Source of the DNA: Muscardinus avellanarius
Lineage: Eukaryota; Chordata; Mammalia; Rodentia; Gliridae
NCBI GenBank assembly: GCA_963383645.1
Contig: OY726572.1
Location: 68,269,738-68,333,737, forward strand
Length of the DNA: 64,000 nt
Direction: 5' to 3'
Position numbers and translations under genes: made by a program. The notes beneath the pieces were generated by a model. That model saw only the letters and a program-made list of their open reading frames with translations, made no database searches and was not told where the DNA came from. Below are positions 1 through 12,035 of the stretch, in pieces. The first letter of the stretch is position 1. Each line of letters begins with the position of its first letter.

Positions 1-418
1 AAAATTGTGGCCCAAGCAAACATTTGACATTCTTCATTTCTTGCCTAACATAAAAATATAAAAACAAGACAATTTTGTTTATGAAACAAGAAAATTATGG
101 CTACAAATATCCTTTTGTGTTTTTGTCATAACTGACAGGACCATCATATTTATTCCTCTCCAAAGGCTGGTATTCCTACATTGAATGCATTAACTTAGCA
201 AATAGGCTTTAGTAGATCACTTGCTAAACCATGGTAAGATTAGAAACTGAAGTGATCTTTCTTACTGCTGCCCACATCTAACCATAAACATTTTTTTCTT
301 AATATAACAGCATCTGTCTGAACTCTTGTTACTTAAATATCACAGTGTCCTGCACTTCATGATAATTTTTGTCTCTTTAATTCTGGGCAGCATCAAGATA
401 TTCCTCAAAGATGACATT
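1..418. other. Segmental-duplication block, copy 1 (paralog at 34208-34622)
   Basis: No gene is seen here. Read by eye, this stretch aligns along its length with 34208-34622: the same order of short matches, including the 'aataggcttta' region, the 'actgaagt..atctttcttact' region, 'aatataacagc' and 'agtgtcctgcact' or close variants. It marks one end of the larger duplication that also pairs the gene copies at 9.7 and 43.7 kb. It contains A/T-rich unique sequence and no recognised exon. Confidence 0.6.
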
Positions 419-420
419 CT

Positions 421-1010
421 TTTTTTTTTTTTTTTTTTTTTTTTGCAGTACTGGATATGAAACCCAGAGCTGCCAAGCTGGATACTGATGTGGGATTTCA
501 CCCCTTCAGGCTTTGCTGGAGCATTCCAGAGGTTTCCACCAGTATTACAAGATGAAAGAAGCGAGCATCACAGAGCTTAACCTAGTGCTGGCAGTTTATG
601 TGCTTTTCAGCTACTGCCTGTCTTGCAAGAAACTCAAGCATGAGTGGCACCTCAACTACTACGGAGGTGGGGCCAGGGTGGAGGGCACACTCTGTACTCC
701 TGATCGTGACCACCTTGCCCAGCTCCTCTCCATGCATGAAGACCTCAAATCACGGTAGAATCTTTTCATATCCTGAGTTTTTTTTTCTGGTACTGGGGTT
801 CCTGGAAGCCCTTCTACCTCTGGGCTATACTCCCAGACTTATTTTTTAATATTTTTATTTTTGGAAACAAGGTCTCAAGCCAGCGCGACTGGCTTCGAAC
901 CTGCATGATCCTCCTGTCTCCGCCTCCCAAGCGCAGGGATTACAAGTATGCGCTACTACGCCCAGCATATCCTGAGATTTAATACTCAATAAAAGGTGAC
1001 TGGTACCTGG
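421..1010. repeat. Poly-T, SINE pieces and unrecognised sequence
   Basis: A 23-base T run (421-443) leads into a degraded minus-oriented SINE head. A better preserved minus-oriented SINE lies at about 786-966, reading 'actggggttcctggaagcc' at its tail end and ending in the B1-like box 'gcgctactacgcccagca'. The open frames at 513-849 overlap these pieces and match nothing I recognise, so I do not call them genes. Confidence 0.6.
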
Positions 1011-1015
1011 AAAAA

Positions 1016-1072
1016 ATTGGTGGGATGGTAGCTCAGAGATAGAATGCCTCTGGGTTCAATTTCCAGTGCCAC

Positions 1073-1106
<34 letters not shown>

Positions 1107-1151
1107 GAAAAGAAAAGAAAAGAAAAGAAAAGAAAAGAAAAGAAAAGAAAG
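1016..1151 (+). repeat. SINE tail with (AAAAG)n microsatellite
   Basis: An ID-like SINE 3' half (about 1016-1070: 'gtagctcagagatagaatgcctctgggttca') runs into a poly-A tail that has become an AAAAG tandem repeat of roughly 15 units at 1076-1150. The Lys/Glu-rich frame through it is an artefact of the repeat. Confidence 0.85.
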
Positions 1152-3694
1152 GAAATATGTTCGTGTTTCTGTAGAGGAGCTGGACAAGATGGATCATGTT
1201 ATTCATTTGCTCTCAGGGACTACCTAAAAGCTAGCATAGGTGTAGGACGTTCCTCAGTGGCTGGTTGCTGAATTCTTATTCCAGAGGAGTAAAGGAAAAG
1301 TATTTCCTTCCAATTTATTTCTTCATCTTTTTAAAAATTTTTTTATTGGTGCATTGTATTCATACATAATAATAGGGTAAAAAAACTTGTGTGGAAATAT
1401 ATGTACATATCGCCCATTTAGCCCCTACCCAATTTCCACCCCATTTCCTCCCCATCCCTCATTCCTATGCTTGGCTTAGTGGTTGACTTCGATATGTTTA
1501 AGTACATTGTTGCTTTAGAGAATTTCCTTCTTCTCCCCTCTTTTCTCCTCCTTTAGGTTGTCTTGTTTGCTCCTCTATAGGATTTCCTTTTTCATCTAGA
1601 GTTCCTCCTATGACCCATTTCTACTTAGCTTTCACATATTAGGGAAAGCATCTGATTTCTTATTTTTTTTTTTGACTGACAAATCTTGCTTAGTATAATG
1701 TCCTCCAGTTCCATCCATTTCCCTGAAAATGATGTAATTGAGTTTTTTTAAATGGATGAGTAAAATTCCATTGTGTACATATCCCACAGTTTTGTAATCC
1801 ATTAATCTGTTGATGGACATCTTGGCTGGTTCCATAGTTTGGCTATGGTGAATTGTGCAGCTATGAACATAGATACACATGCATTAGTTTGGTAGTTTGG
1901 TTTCTTTTCTTTTGGGTAGATACCCAACAGTGGTATTGCTGGATTAAATGGTAGATTTCTTCCCATTCTTCTGAGGATTCTCCATAGTGTTTTCCAAAGT
2001 GGCTGCACTAATTTGCAATCCCACCAACACTGTTTTAGAGTTCCCACTTCTCCATATCCTCACCAGCATTCATTGTTGTTTGTGTTTTGAATGATTGCCA
2101 TTCTAGTTGGGGTTAGGTGAAATCTCAGCGTAGTTTTGATTTGAATCTATCTGATTGCCTATGATGTTGAGCTCATGGCCATTTGAATTTCTTATTTCAT
2201 GGCTTGTCTCTTTAGTTTGCTTGACCATTTTTTTGATTGGATGATTTGTTTTTTTAATGTTGAGTTTCTTGAGTTCTCTGTATATTCTAGATATTAGTCC
2301 TCTATCGGAGGGGTAGGTGGCAAAAATCTCCCATTCTGTTGGCTCTTGATTGAGGTTCCTGACAGTTTCCTTTGCTGAACAGAAGCTCTTCAGTTTCATG
2401 CTATCCCACATATTGATTCGCCTATTAGTTTGTTGTGCCTTTGGGGTCTTATTGAGAAAGTTTTTAATCTGTGCCTCTGTGTTGCAGTGTTGGACCTATG
2501 CCCTCTTCATGGAGCCTCAAGTTCTCTGGTATAATTTCCAAGACTTTGATCCATTTTGAATTGACTCTTGTGCAGAGTGGGAAAGTGGGATTAATTTCCA
2601 ATTTTCTGCATATAGTTAACCAGTTTTGCCAACACCATTTGTTGAACAGGCTTTTTTCCAGTGTATGTTTTTGGTCCCTTTGTCAAAAAAACAGTTGGCT
2701 GTGTGTGGATTTGTTTCTGAGTCTTCTATTCTGCTCCCTTAGTCAATGTATCTGTTTTTGTGCCAGTACCATGCTGTTTTTATTACAATGCCTTTGTAGT
2801 ATAGTTTGAAGTCAGGCATTGTGATTCCTCCTGCATGGTTTTTGTTACTGAGAACTACTTTGTCTATTCTGAGTTTTTTGTTCCAAATGAATTTAAGGAC
2901 TGATTTTTCTATGTCTGTGAGGAATAATCTTGGTAATTTAATGAGCATTGCGTTAAATCTGTAGATCACTTTTGGGAGGGTGGCCATTATAATGATATTT
3001 ATTCTGCCTATTCATGAACATGGGAGATCCTTCCAACTTCTAAGATCTTCCTTGATTCCTTTTTTCAGTGTTTTATAATTTTCTTTGTAGAGGTCTTTTA
3101 CCTCCTTGGTTAAGTTTATTCCTAAGTAATTTTTTTTGTGGGAAATCCTGAGTGGAAGTGTTTTATGAATTTCTTTTTCAGTGGATTTATGGTTGGTGTA
3201 CTGAAAAGCTTCTGATTTTTTCAGATTGATTTTGTATCCAGACACTTTGCTGAATTTATTGATCAGTTCTATAAGTCTTTTGGTATAGTTTGTTGGGTTT
3301 TCTAAATATAGTATCATGTCATCTGCAAATAGTGAAAGTTTGAGTTCTTCTTTTCCTATTTGTACTCCCTTGATTTCCTTTTCTTGCCTTATTGCTCTGG
3401 CTAGAGCCTCTAGTACTATATTGAAGAGAAGTGGTGATAATGGACATCCTTGTCTTGTTCCTGTTTTTAGGGAGAACTCTCAAAGTTTTACCCCATTTAA
3501 TATGTTGGCTGTGGGTTTATTGTAGATTGTCTTTATTGTTTTTTTAATTTTTTATTGGTGCACTGTATTCATACATCATAGTGGGATACGAACTTTTGTA
3601 GAAATACATGCACACATCGCCCAGTCAGCCCCCACCCGATCCCCATCCCATTCTCTCCCCATCCCTCCCTCCCATGCTTGGCTTAGTGGTTGAC

Positions 3695-4564
3695 ATCTAG
3701 TATTATAGCAATTTATCCAAACTTAAAAATGATAATCTCACATAACAGTTTCATTAGTCTGATTCCAAGCTTTTGATGACTTAAAGATAACATTTCAATA
3801 TTTCTTTTTGCTTTCTTTCTTACCAGAGAATATTTTTTTCTATTTTTTTGGTGAAACTATCATATATTTATATATTTATTTTTCAGAAAAAAATCTATCC
3901 TAATATGGAATATGGACTCTAGATACCCACAACGATCTTGAAAAAGAACAAAGCTAGAAGATATATATTTTCTGATTTCAAACCATATAAAGCTACAGTA
4001 ATTGAAACAGTGTAGTACTGTTCTAAAGGCAGATATATAAACCATTGGAGTTAAATAAAAGCCTAGAGCTAAACTCTTCCCTATATTGTCAAGTTATTTT
4101 TGACAAGGTTTCCACGAACATTTGGTGGTGGAAATAATAATATTTTAACTAAATATCGTTGAAAAATAATAATTACATGGAAAAGAATAAAATTGGACCC
4201 TTACCTAATCCCATATACAAATATTAACTCAAAATAGATAAAAGACCTAAATATAAATCTTAAGACTATAAACTTTTAGGAGAAAATCTGGGTCATAAAA
4301 CCTCACAACATTGAAATTGGCAGTGATTTCTTGGATATGATTTCAATGGCACAGGCAACAGAAGAGTATACAAAATCCCTAAAATATAAAAAAATATATA
4401 TTGTATATCCAAAGACAATGTAAACAGAGTTAAAAGTTACTAATAGAATGGGATAAAATATTTCCAAATGTTTTATCTGAAGGTATATTAATATACCAAC
4501 TAGAAATCCTAAAAATTAACAATAAAGGCAAACAATACAATTTAGAGATAGGTAAAAGACTAAC
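3695..4564 (+). repeat. Foreign block inside L1 3' UTR, with an inverted older L1 fragment (copy 1)
   Basis: The normal L1 3' UTR reads on after 'ggttgac' as at 1488. Here that boundary jumps to 'atctagtattatag' and about 870 bases that are absent from the L1 at 1325. From about 3885 the block reads, on the plus strand, as an old ORF2 piece ('aaagctacagtaattgaaacag', 'aaaagacctaaatataaatc'), opposite to its host. The same block with the same left junction recurs at 31768-32529. Confidence 0.8.
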
Positions 4565-4595
4565 ATAAGTAATGAATCTCCACAGATAACCAATC

Positions 4596-5387
4596 TTAGT
4601 TGTCTGTTGGATGGAAAATCTTATTTCTCTGGTTCTGGTGTGTGCTACCTATTTCTTCTTTGTAGTTAATCTCTTTGAGTATTTTCTCTAGCGCTGGTTT
4701 TGAAGACATAAATTCCTTCAGTTTCTGTTTGTCATGGAAGCTTCTTATTTCTCCATCTAATTTGATAGAAAGTTTTGCTGGGTAGGAAATTTTTGGCTGG
4801 AAGTTGTTTTCTTTCAGAGTTTGGAATATGTTACTCCAAGCCCTTCTGGCTCTCATGACTTGGTTTGGGAAGTCTGGAGTGATTCTAATTGGTTTGCCTC
4901 TGAATGTCACTTGGCCCTTTGTTTTTGTTGCCTTTAAGATTCTCTGCTTGGCTCCCACATTGGTCATTTTGACAATTATGTGGCGTGGGGATCCTCTTCT
5001 CTGATCCTGTCTAAAGGGAGTTCTATAAGTTTCCTGGACCTGTGTATCAACCTCTTGCTCTATGTTTGGAAATTTTTCTGCTATTACTTCCTTGAAGAGA
5101 TTGTTGATCCCTTTGGTTTCACTTACTTTTCCCTCCTCTATTCCAATTATTCTTAGGTTAGCTCTCTTAAAATGGGCCCATATTTCTTCAATATCAGATT
5201 CCTGCTGTCGGATATTTTTTTCTAGATTAGACACTATGCGTTCATTTTTGGAATGATCATCTTCTAAGAGCGAGATTCTGTTCTCCATGTGGTCTAATCT
5301 GCTGTTTATACTTTGAATTGAGGCCTTTACTTCATTAATTGCATCCTTTATCTCTTTTTGGCTCTCTCTGAGTTCTTTTTGAAGCAC
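4596..5387 (-). pseudogene. L1 ORF1 protein (RNA-binding chaperone) of the nested L1
   Basis: This is a 263-residue open frame encoding most of an L1 ORF1 protein, the nucleic-acid chaperone that coats L1 RNA in the cytoplasm. Visible parts: a heptad-rich coiled coil (residues 1-70, ending 'SDIEEIWAHFKRANLRI'), an RRM-like part with 'RIIGIEEG' and 'RHIIVKM', and a C-terminal domain with 'ITPDFPNQVMRARRAW' and 'ISYPAKLSI'. The listed start is a GTG. The frame stays open upstream to about 5475, but the nearest upstream ATG is in another frame, so the N-terminus seems shifted relative to normal ORF1 (usually about 340-380 residues). No ORF2 follows it. Whether any product is made is unknown. Confidence 0.8.
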
Positions 5388-5474
5388 CTCTATTATTTCT
5401 ACAGTTATTTTCCTGATTTCATCTTCTAGAAATCTGATTTTCTGTTTTTTCAGGTTCTGATGTTGTGGGGTTGT

Positions 5475-6303
5475 GGGCGTTCATTGCTCTAGTATTATTC
5501 CTCTTTCCCATGATTTCGGAAGTTTGTGCCTTCTCTGGGTTCTTCCCTTGGGTCACTATGACTTCACTTAAGGTGTTCTGGATCTCGAGTCAGTAGTATC
5601 TCAGACCCCACTACTCCTTTACTGGGTTGTATCACAGAATCTCCGACCCAGGGAGTCGATAGAGGCTGCTTTAGACTATGGGGGGTGCCAGGTTGGGCGT
5701 TCTCCTATGGTGTGATATCTCTGCCACCGCCACTCCCCCACTGGGTCAAGTCCCAGGGAGTACAGTACTGGGATTTCTCCTCTGTGGCCCGCAATTTGAT
5801 TCACTGTCCTTGAGTACGCAGATGTAGCCGTACTGAACTTGGTCAATTCGCTGCTGCTGCCGCTGGTGGCAATATGGCGCTGCTGCCACGCCCTTGGCCG
5901 TGAGGCTGGCGTATTTCTTCTTGGTTTTGATTTCCACTCTGAATCCCTGCAGCGTGTGCTGAGCTCAGCCACTGGGAGCTTTAGATGTTCCTTCGCCGAG
6001 AAATCCCGCCTGGCTGTTCCGCAGCGGCTCATCTCGGCTTGCTGTAGCCGTCCGGTGAAATCACCGCTGCCGCCGGCAGTATGGCGCTGCTGCCGCGTCC
6101 TCGGGGGTGAGGCCGGTGTATCTCCTCTGTGGCTCTGAGCTCTGTTCTCAGTCCACTTTCTCTCTGGAGCCTGGTGATTTTTTTGTTTCTCTGGTGATGG
6201 TGTTTTCTGGCTATGAAAGGCGCTGATTTTGTGGTAATGGAGATTGGTTGTTAGCGGGGCTCTTAAGCCCCGCTTTTCTCGGTCGCCATCTTCCCGGAAG
6301 TTC
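5475..6303 (-). promoter_or_regulatory. L1 5' UTR/promoter with YY1-like site and tandem units
   Basis: This GC-rich, CpG-containing stretch lies upstream of ORF1. The extreme 5' end carries AAGATGGCG on the minus strand (within 6281-6294), the core of the YY1 site found at L1 5' ends. Two related units, each containing ATGGCGCTGCTGCC, start at 5874 and 6081, 207 bases apart, which suggests monomer-type promoter units. A perfect hairpin lies at 6253-6274. Confidence 0.7.
6253..6274 (-). promoter_or_regulatory. Perfect hairpin near the L1 5' end
   Basis: AGCGGGGCT and its exact reverse complement AGCCCCGCT flank a 4-base loop (CTTA), giving a 9-bp GC-rich stem. It lies about 30 bases inside the 5' end of the nested L1 and would be present in its RNA. 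No function is known to me. Confidence 0.75.
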
Positions 6304-9300
6304 TAGATTGTCTTTATGATGTTGAAATATGTTCCTTCTATTCTAATTCTATGCAGTGCTTTTATCATAAATGGATGTTGAATTTTTAAAATAATTTTTC
6401 AGTGTCTATTGAAATGATCATGTGATTTTTGTCTTTGATTCTGTTATATGATGAATTACATGTATTTTATTTTTGTATGTTGAACCAGCCTTGAATCCCT
6501 GGGATGAACCCTACCTGGTCATGATGTATGATTTTCTTTATGTCGTTTTGAATGCATGTTGCTAGTATTTTGTTTAATAGTTTTGTATCCAAGGTCATCA
6601 GAGATATAGGCCTGTAGTTTTCCTTCCTTGAACTGTCTTTGATTTTGGTATTAGTGTGATGTTGGCTTCATAGAATGTATTTGGGAGAGTCCTGCTTTTT
6701 TCTATTTCGCCAAATAGTTCGAGGAGTATTGGGGTTAGCTCTTCTATAAAGGCTTTATTGAATTCACCTGGAAAACCATCTGGTCCTGGGCTTTTTTTTT
6801 ATGGTAAGCTCTTTATTGTTGTTTCAATCTCTTTAATTGCTATTGGTCAGTTTAAATTTTTTATATATTCTTGATTCCGTTTAGGCAAGTTGTATTTATC
6901 TAGAAAGTTGTTTATTTCCTCCAGATTTTCCATGTTGTTGGAGTATAGCTTTTCAAAGTAGTTTCTGATAATCCTCTGGATTTCTGTACTGACATTAGTA
7001 ATATCTCCTTTTTTATATCTTATCTTCATAATTATCTATATAATTTGGGTAGATTCTCTTTTTTAGTTAATTGGCTAGTGGTTTATCTATCTTATTAATA
7101 TTTTTTGAGAAACCAATTTTTGGTTGTGTTGATTTTCTGTATTGTCTTTTTATTCTCTACTTCATTAATTTCTGCTCTGATTTTAATAATTTCCTGTCTT
7201 TTATTGGCTTTGTGTTAGAATGTTCCTGTTTTTCCAAGGCTTTGAGGTGTGTCATTAGGTTATTTATTTGATGATTTTCTGTTTTTCTTATGTGAGCACT
7301 CAGTGCTATAAAGTTTCCTCTTAATACTGCCTTCAAAGTGTCCCAGAAGTTTTGATGTGTTGCATCTCTATTTTCATTTGTTTCTAGAAATATCTTGATT
7401 TCACCTCTTACATCTTCCATGAGGCCCTCCACAACTTAGTGAGACCAGTTTTCAAAATAAAGAATAAAAATAGGGCAGGGGGTGTGACACAGAGGTTAAA
7501 TGCCCTTGGGTTCCATCCCCAGACCCACACACACAAAAAAAGATGGGCCCACATTTCTTCAATGTCTAATTCCTGCTGCTGAATTTTTTCTATGTTATAG
7601 TTTATTTTTGAAGTGCTCATCTTCTAGGAGCAAGATTCTACTCTCTGTGTGGTCTAAGTGATTGTTTATAGTTTGAATAGATGCCTTTACTTTAGTGATT
7701 GCATCCTTTATTTCTTTCAGACTCTCTCTAAATTCTTTTTGGAATTCCTGTATTAATTCTACAGTTACATTTCTGATTTGATCTTCTGGAGAACTCTGTA
7801 ATTCTGTTATCAGTTTCTGTAGTTGTGGAGTTGTGAGTGCTCATTGATCCTTTGTTGTTTCTCCTCCTCATGACTTGAGACATTTTCCTCTGTTGTTTCT
7901 TGTGACTTTCTCACAGTTTTTAGATGTTAGCTGGTATATCCAAGGGCAGTTTGTATTGTAATCAACAGTGAAGGTTGAGGAAGGAGAGAAGTGCAGGAGT
8001 AAATGGAAGAATAGGGTAAAATCTCAGATATAGTTGAATAGAATTAAAGTATGAGTTTGGTACAATTGTATATACTAGAACTTAGAGATAGTAAGGATAA
8101 AGTAGTGTTCTAGTAACCAACATAGAATTTGTGGTATAATGATATAAAGTAGGTTTGATACAGGACAAGGGAGAGATAAAAGGCAGACAAAAGATAGGAA
8201 AGAGTTAGTGAGAAGAGAGCTGGTATGTACAAAGGAAGAAGCTTGGGAGAGGCTTTGGGGATAGGTTAAAAATAAAAACAAAAAAACAAACAAACAAAAA
8301 ACCAACCATGTATACACACTCACATGCACAAAAAAGGAACAAATAAAACCAAAACAACCTCAACCATGAATTAATGCAATTCTACCAACTAAATGACAAT
8401 CCAGCATATAGGTTTGCAGCAGTCTCTATCTGTGCAGATACCGAGTACCACCGTCACCCTTCCTGCTGTGAGTTTGGTTCTCTGAGATTTTCTCAGTCTA
8501 TGTAAATGGCCTCTACAATTCCGGCTGTGTTAAGTATTAAGCGCAGGTCACCCTCCAGCTTTCTGCTGGTTTGGAGTTTAGATCTCTCTCTGCCACTGTT
8601 AGTGATGTATGTCTCTGAGACCAATCTCAATGTAGGAGTCTCTGTTCTCCACACCTAGGGTTGATCTGGTCTGACTTCTCTGTGTTTGCCCCAATTGGGA
8701 GGACTGTGATGATCCCAGAGCTTCTATTAGTTGGGTCTGTCTAGATTTCCCCACACATTTTCCACTGATCAAAGCCAGAGTCTGTTAGAGCTTCTGTTAT
8801 ATCCAACAGTAGCCCCCTCTCCCGCTTTCTCTGGGCTGTATCAAGAAGTCTCAGACCCGGGGTGTTTATTGGGACTGTGCAAAACCCTAAGTGTGTCCAG
8901 CTGGGTGATTGCCCACAGGGGCTATGACCTTGCTTACAGTGTTAATGAGCGCAGCTCTGAGTCTCTGGGGAGTGTGGCAATCTCTGTAATCACTCTGCCT
9001 TTCCTGAGTTGAACCACAAGGTCTCAGACCCAAGGAGTTTATCGTGGCTTTGCGAGTCCCTAGGGACACAACACAGAGGGTCCCCTTTGTGCTGCAGGTT
9101 TACTTATACTTCTGATGCTCACTGGGCTGGAACTCTGAGGGGCATGGTGGGCTGGGCTGTCACTGGGTTAATGGCACCAAAGCAGCATGCCGCGAGAGTG
9201 GCAAATTTCTATTCCTGTGCTGAGCACCACTCTGGGTCCCTGGGTGGCGAAGTTAGCTACCATATGCTGTAGCAGGACTTTGGGAAAGCTGACATACAAC

Positions 9301-10544
9301 CCATGTGTCTGCTTCTTATCCCTTCAAATCCTTTGTCACAGACGTGGGTACTGCGTGGGAAGCCTGCGCCTGTGTGGGTGCCCGCAGCTGTGGGACGGGC
9401 TTTTTTTTCTTCTCTCTTTGATCAGTTTTCTTTTTCTCTGTCACTTGTATTTATTGTTCTTATTCCTCTGCTGATAGTATTATCTGTCTTTGTAGTGCTC
9501 AGATTTGGGACAATGGGGATCGAGTGTCAGAAGAATTCGTACATGCTGCTACTCTCAGTTGCCATCTTCCCCTCTCTCCAGCAGAACTAAAATTTAAAAA
9601 TCCAAAAGGAGGTAAAAGAATACTAAAGTAATGAAAAAATGTAGGATATTTAAAGGGCAGAAAATTATTTTGGGGGGCTGCCATCGAGTTTATTTAAAAT
9701 ATTTGTCATGTCTTCCTTAAGTAATAGGAAGTTTAACGTCCTTCCAAAGTGTTGTTTCATATCATTTGCTAAGTGGAGGTTGCATGGGCGAGGGCAATGT
9801 CAGTGATATCACCATGAACCCAGGCTCTTTCCATCTTCTCTTCAGAAATGCAGCAAGATGTTGCAAGATGCAGTGGGTGTAGCTGAGTTCCTGGAAGCAA
9901 GCTTGAAAGACTGAGCTGCAGTGGGCCTATGTAAGGCCAGAGAGTGGCTTCTAAGAAACAGGCCGACCTTGAAGTTCGTGTGGGCTGAGAAAAGGCAAAG
10001 GCACGAACTGGCCATTCCAGATGGTGGATTCTCATATTGGGATGAAGATGGACACTTTTTTTCATGAGTGTTTTTGGTTTCTGGGCTCGGACCTGAGGTT
10101 TTTCATAACATATTAGCTCATGTCAGATATCCCACCAGTGTTTAAAAATGAGAGACCTGGGGTGGTATTTGACTAAAGTTTTCCATGGGCTGGAAGGAAA
10201 GGAGCCCAATTTCCTTATCACTTTTCTTCCTTAGTGCATGAAAAATGTATATGGACTCCAGAATGTGTAAGGCCAGAGAGCTTTGATGCTTTTGAAAGAT
10301 CTCTTGGCTAATCCCAGGTGTATTTCTCTTTCCTTTCATGTAGGAAATTCTTTACATCTCTTCCTTTCTTCCCTGGCTGAATATTGTCTTTAGTTCCCTT
10401 GGAGCTGTTTTATCTGGACATGTTGGTCAATTTCTGCACATGGGCTTTAGCTTTGCAGGTCCTGCAGGATGCAGCTCTTTCAGGTTTGTTGTGATAGAAT
10501 TGGCCATGCTTGTAGGAATGCTGTTGTTCTCTACTATTCTACAA

Positions 10545-12035
10545 AGCCATAGTAATAAAAAAAACAGTGTGGTGCTGGCACAAAAATAGATTCATAGACC
10601 AGAATAGAATGGAGCAGAAGACTTAGAAACAAATCCACACACTTACAGCCAATTAATTTTTGACAAAAAGGCCAAAACGATACATTGGAAAAAAGATAGC
10701 ATGTTCAACAAATGGTGTTGGCAAAACTGGCTAACTATATGCAGAAAAATGGAAATAAACCCACTTTCTCACACTGCGTAAGAGTCAATTCAAAATGGAT
10801 CAAAGACTTGGAAATTAGATAAGAGACCTTGAGGTTTTTTGTAGAGGGTATAGGTCCAATACTGCAACAGCTAGGCACAAGTAAAAACTTTCTCAACAAG
10901 ACCCTAAAGGCACAAGTAACTAAAAAGGTGGATCAATACATTGGATTGCACTAAACTGAAGAGCTTCTGTACAGCAAAGGAAATTATCAAGGAACTCAAC
11001 TGAGAGCCAACAGAATGGGTAAAGATGTTTGCCAACTTCTCTTCTGATAGAGCACCAACATCTAGAACATACAGTGAACTAGAGAAACTCAGTACTAAGA
11101 AAACAAATAATCCAATCAATAAATGGCCAATGGAACTAAATAGACATTTCATGAAAGAAGAAATCAAAATGGTCGATAAATTCATGAAAAAATGCTCAAC
11201 ATTAGCAATCAGAGAGATGCAAAAACTGCCCTGAGATTTCACCCAACTCCAGCTAGAATGACAATGATTCAAAACACAAACAACAACAAATGGTGGCAAA
11301 GATGTTGAGAAATGGCAACTCTATCACATTGTTGGTGATACTACAAATTAGTGCAACCACTTTGGAAAACAGTATGGAGGATGCTCAGAGGAATTGGAAC
11401 AAACTTATCAATTATCCAGCAATACCACTTTTTGGTATTTACCCAAAAGAATGCAATCCAAACTACCAAACCAATGCATGTGTATCTCTGTTCATAGCTG
11501 TACAATTCACCATTGACAAACTATGGAACCAGCCAAGATTTCCATCAACAGATGAATGAATTATAAAACTATGGGATATATGTGCAACGGAATTGTACTC
11601 AGCCATAATGAAAAAACACAATTACATCATTTACAAGGAAATGGATGGAACTGGAAAACATTCTGCTAAGTGAGATTAGAGAGGCACAAAAAGTGAGAAA
11701 TCAGATGCTCTCCCTAATATGCACAAGCTAGGTGGAAAATGGGTTATTGGAGGAACTCTAGATGAAGAAGGAGATACTATAGATGAGCAAATAAGATGAC
11801 CTGAGGGGATGGGAAGGGTGATGAGGGAAATTCTCTTATGTTCATGTTCATGATGTACATTAACAAACATAGCAAAGTCAATCACTAAGCCAAAGTCAAT
11901 CACTAAGGAAGGAGGAATGGAATGGGGTGGGAATTGGTAAGGGCTAATTGGGTGCTTTGTGCATGTATGCCTCCTCTATCTTGTACTCCATTAAGATGTA
12001 GGATTACAATGCACCAATAAAGAATTTTTTAAAAA
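10545..12035 (+). mobile_element. 5'-truncated L1 in copy C exon 3
   Basis: Plus-strand L1 ORF2 C-terminal sequence, with 'aaaatggatcaaagacttgg' and peptides such as 'NYPAIPLFGIYPKE' and 'AVQFTIDKLWNQPRFPSTDE'. It is followed by a 3' UTR ending in 'caatgcaccaataaag' and an A-rich tail. The exon 3 match with copy A stops at its left edge and intron 2-like sequence resumes at its right edge, so exon sequence was lost here, not merely interrupted. Confidence 0.85.

Larger units (their letters stand above)
3523..6317 (-). mobile_element. Nested L1 deletion derivative with 14-bp target-site duplication
   Basis: The same 14 bases, TAGATTGTCTTTAT, occur at 3523-3536 and 6304-6317, and the host ORF2 reads on after removing one copy plus the insert. 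The insert (3537-6303) has, in minus orientation, a 5' UTR (about 5475-6303), an ORF1 (about 4596-5475), then no ORF2 at all, an unusual 3' UTR block (3695-4564) and the L1 3' end (3538-3694) with its A-tail. It probably moved after losing ORF2, or lost it later. The clean duplication shows that the element itself inserted by target-primed reverse transcription. Confidence 0.85.
1325..9590 (-). mobile_element. L1 retrotransposon, interrupted by a nested L1
   Basis: Minus-strand L1. Its 3' UTR is at about 1325-1640 and the ORF2 C-terminal region at about 1640-3536, with L1-typical peptides such as '[11 protein letters not shown]', '[17 protein letters not shown]' and '[18 protein letters not shown]' in broken frames. 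A nested L1 occupies 3537-6303. ORF2 resumes at 6318 and breaks off near 7440. A SINE fragment fills about 7441-7545, and an N-terminal ORF1 remnant follows at about 7546-7850, so the endonuclease part of ORF2 is missing. A long 5' UTR runs to about 9575 with two monomer-like units around 8849 and 9022. Many stops and frameshifts show that it is dead. Confidence 0.85.

Noticed and set aside
513..849. Two overlapping open frames near the left edge
   Set aside because: They are short, overlap SINE sequence at the 3' side, have no recognisable domain, and the paralogous region after 34622 does not keep them.
3860..4045. Short minus-strand frame as a small gene
   Set aside because: It lies in the inverted old L1 fragment, antisense to that fragment's ORF2.
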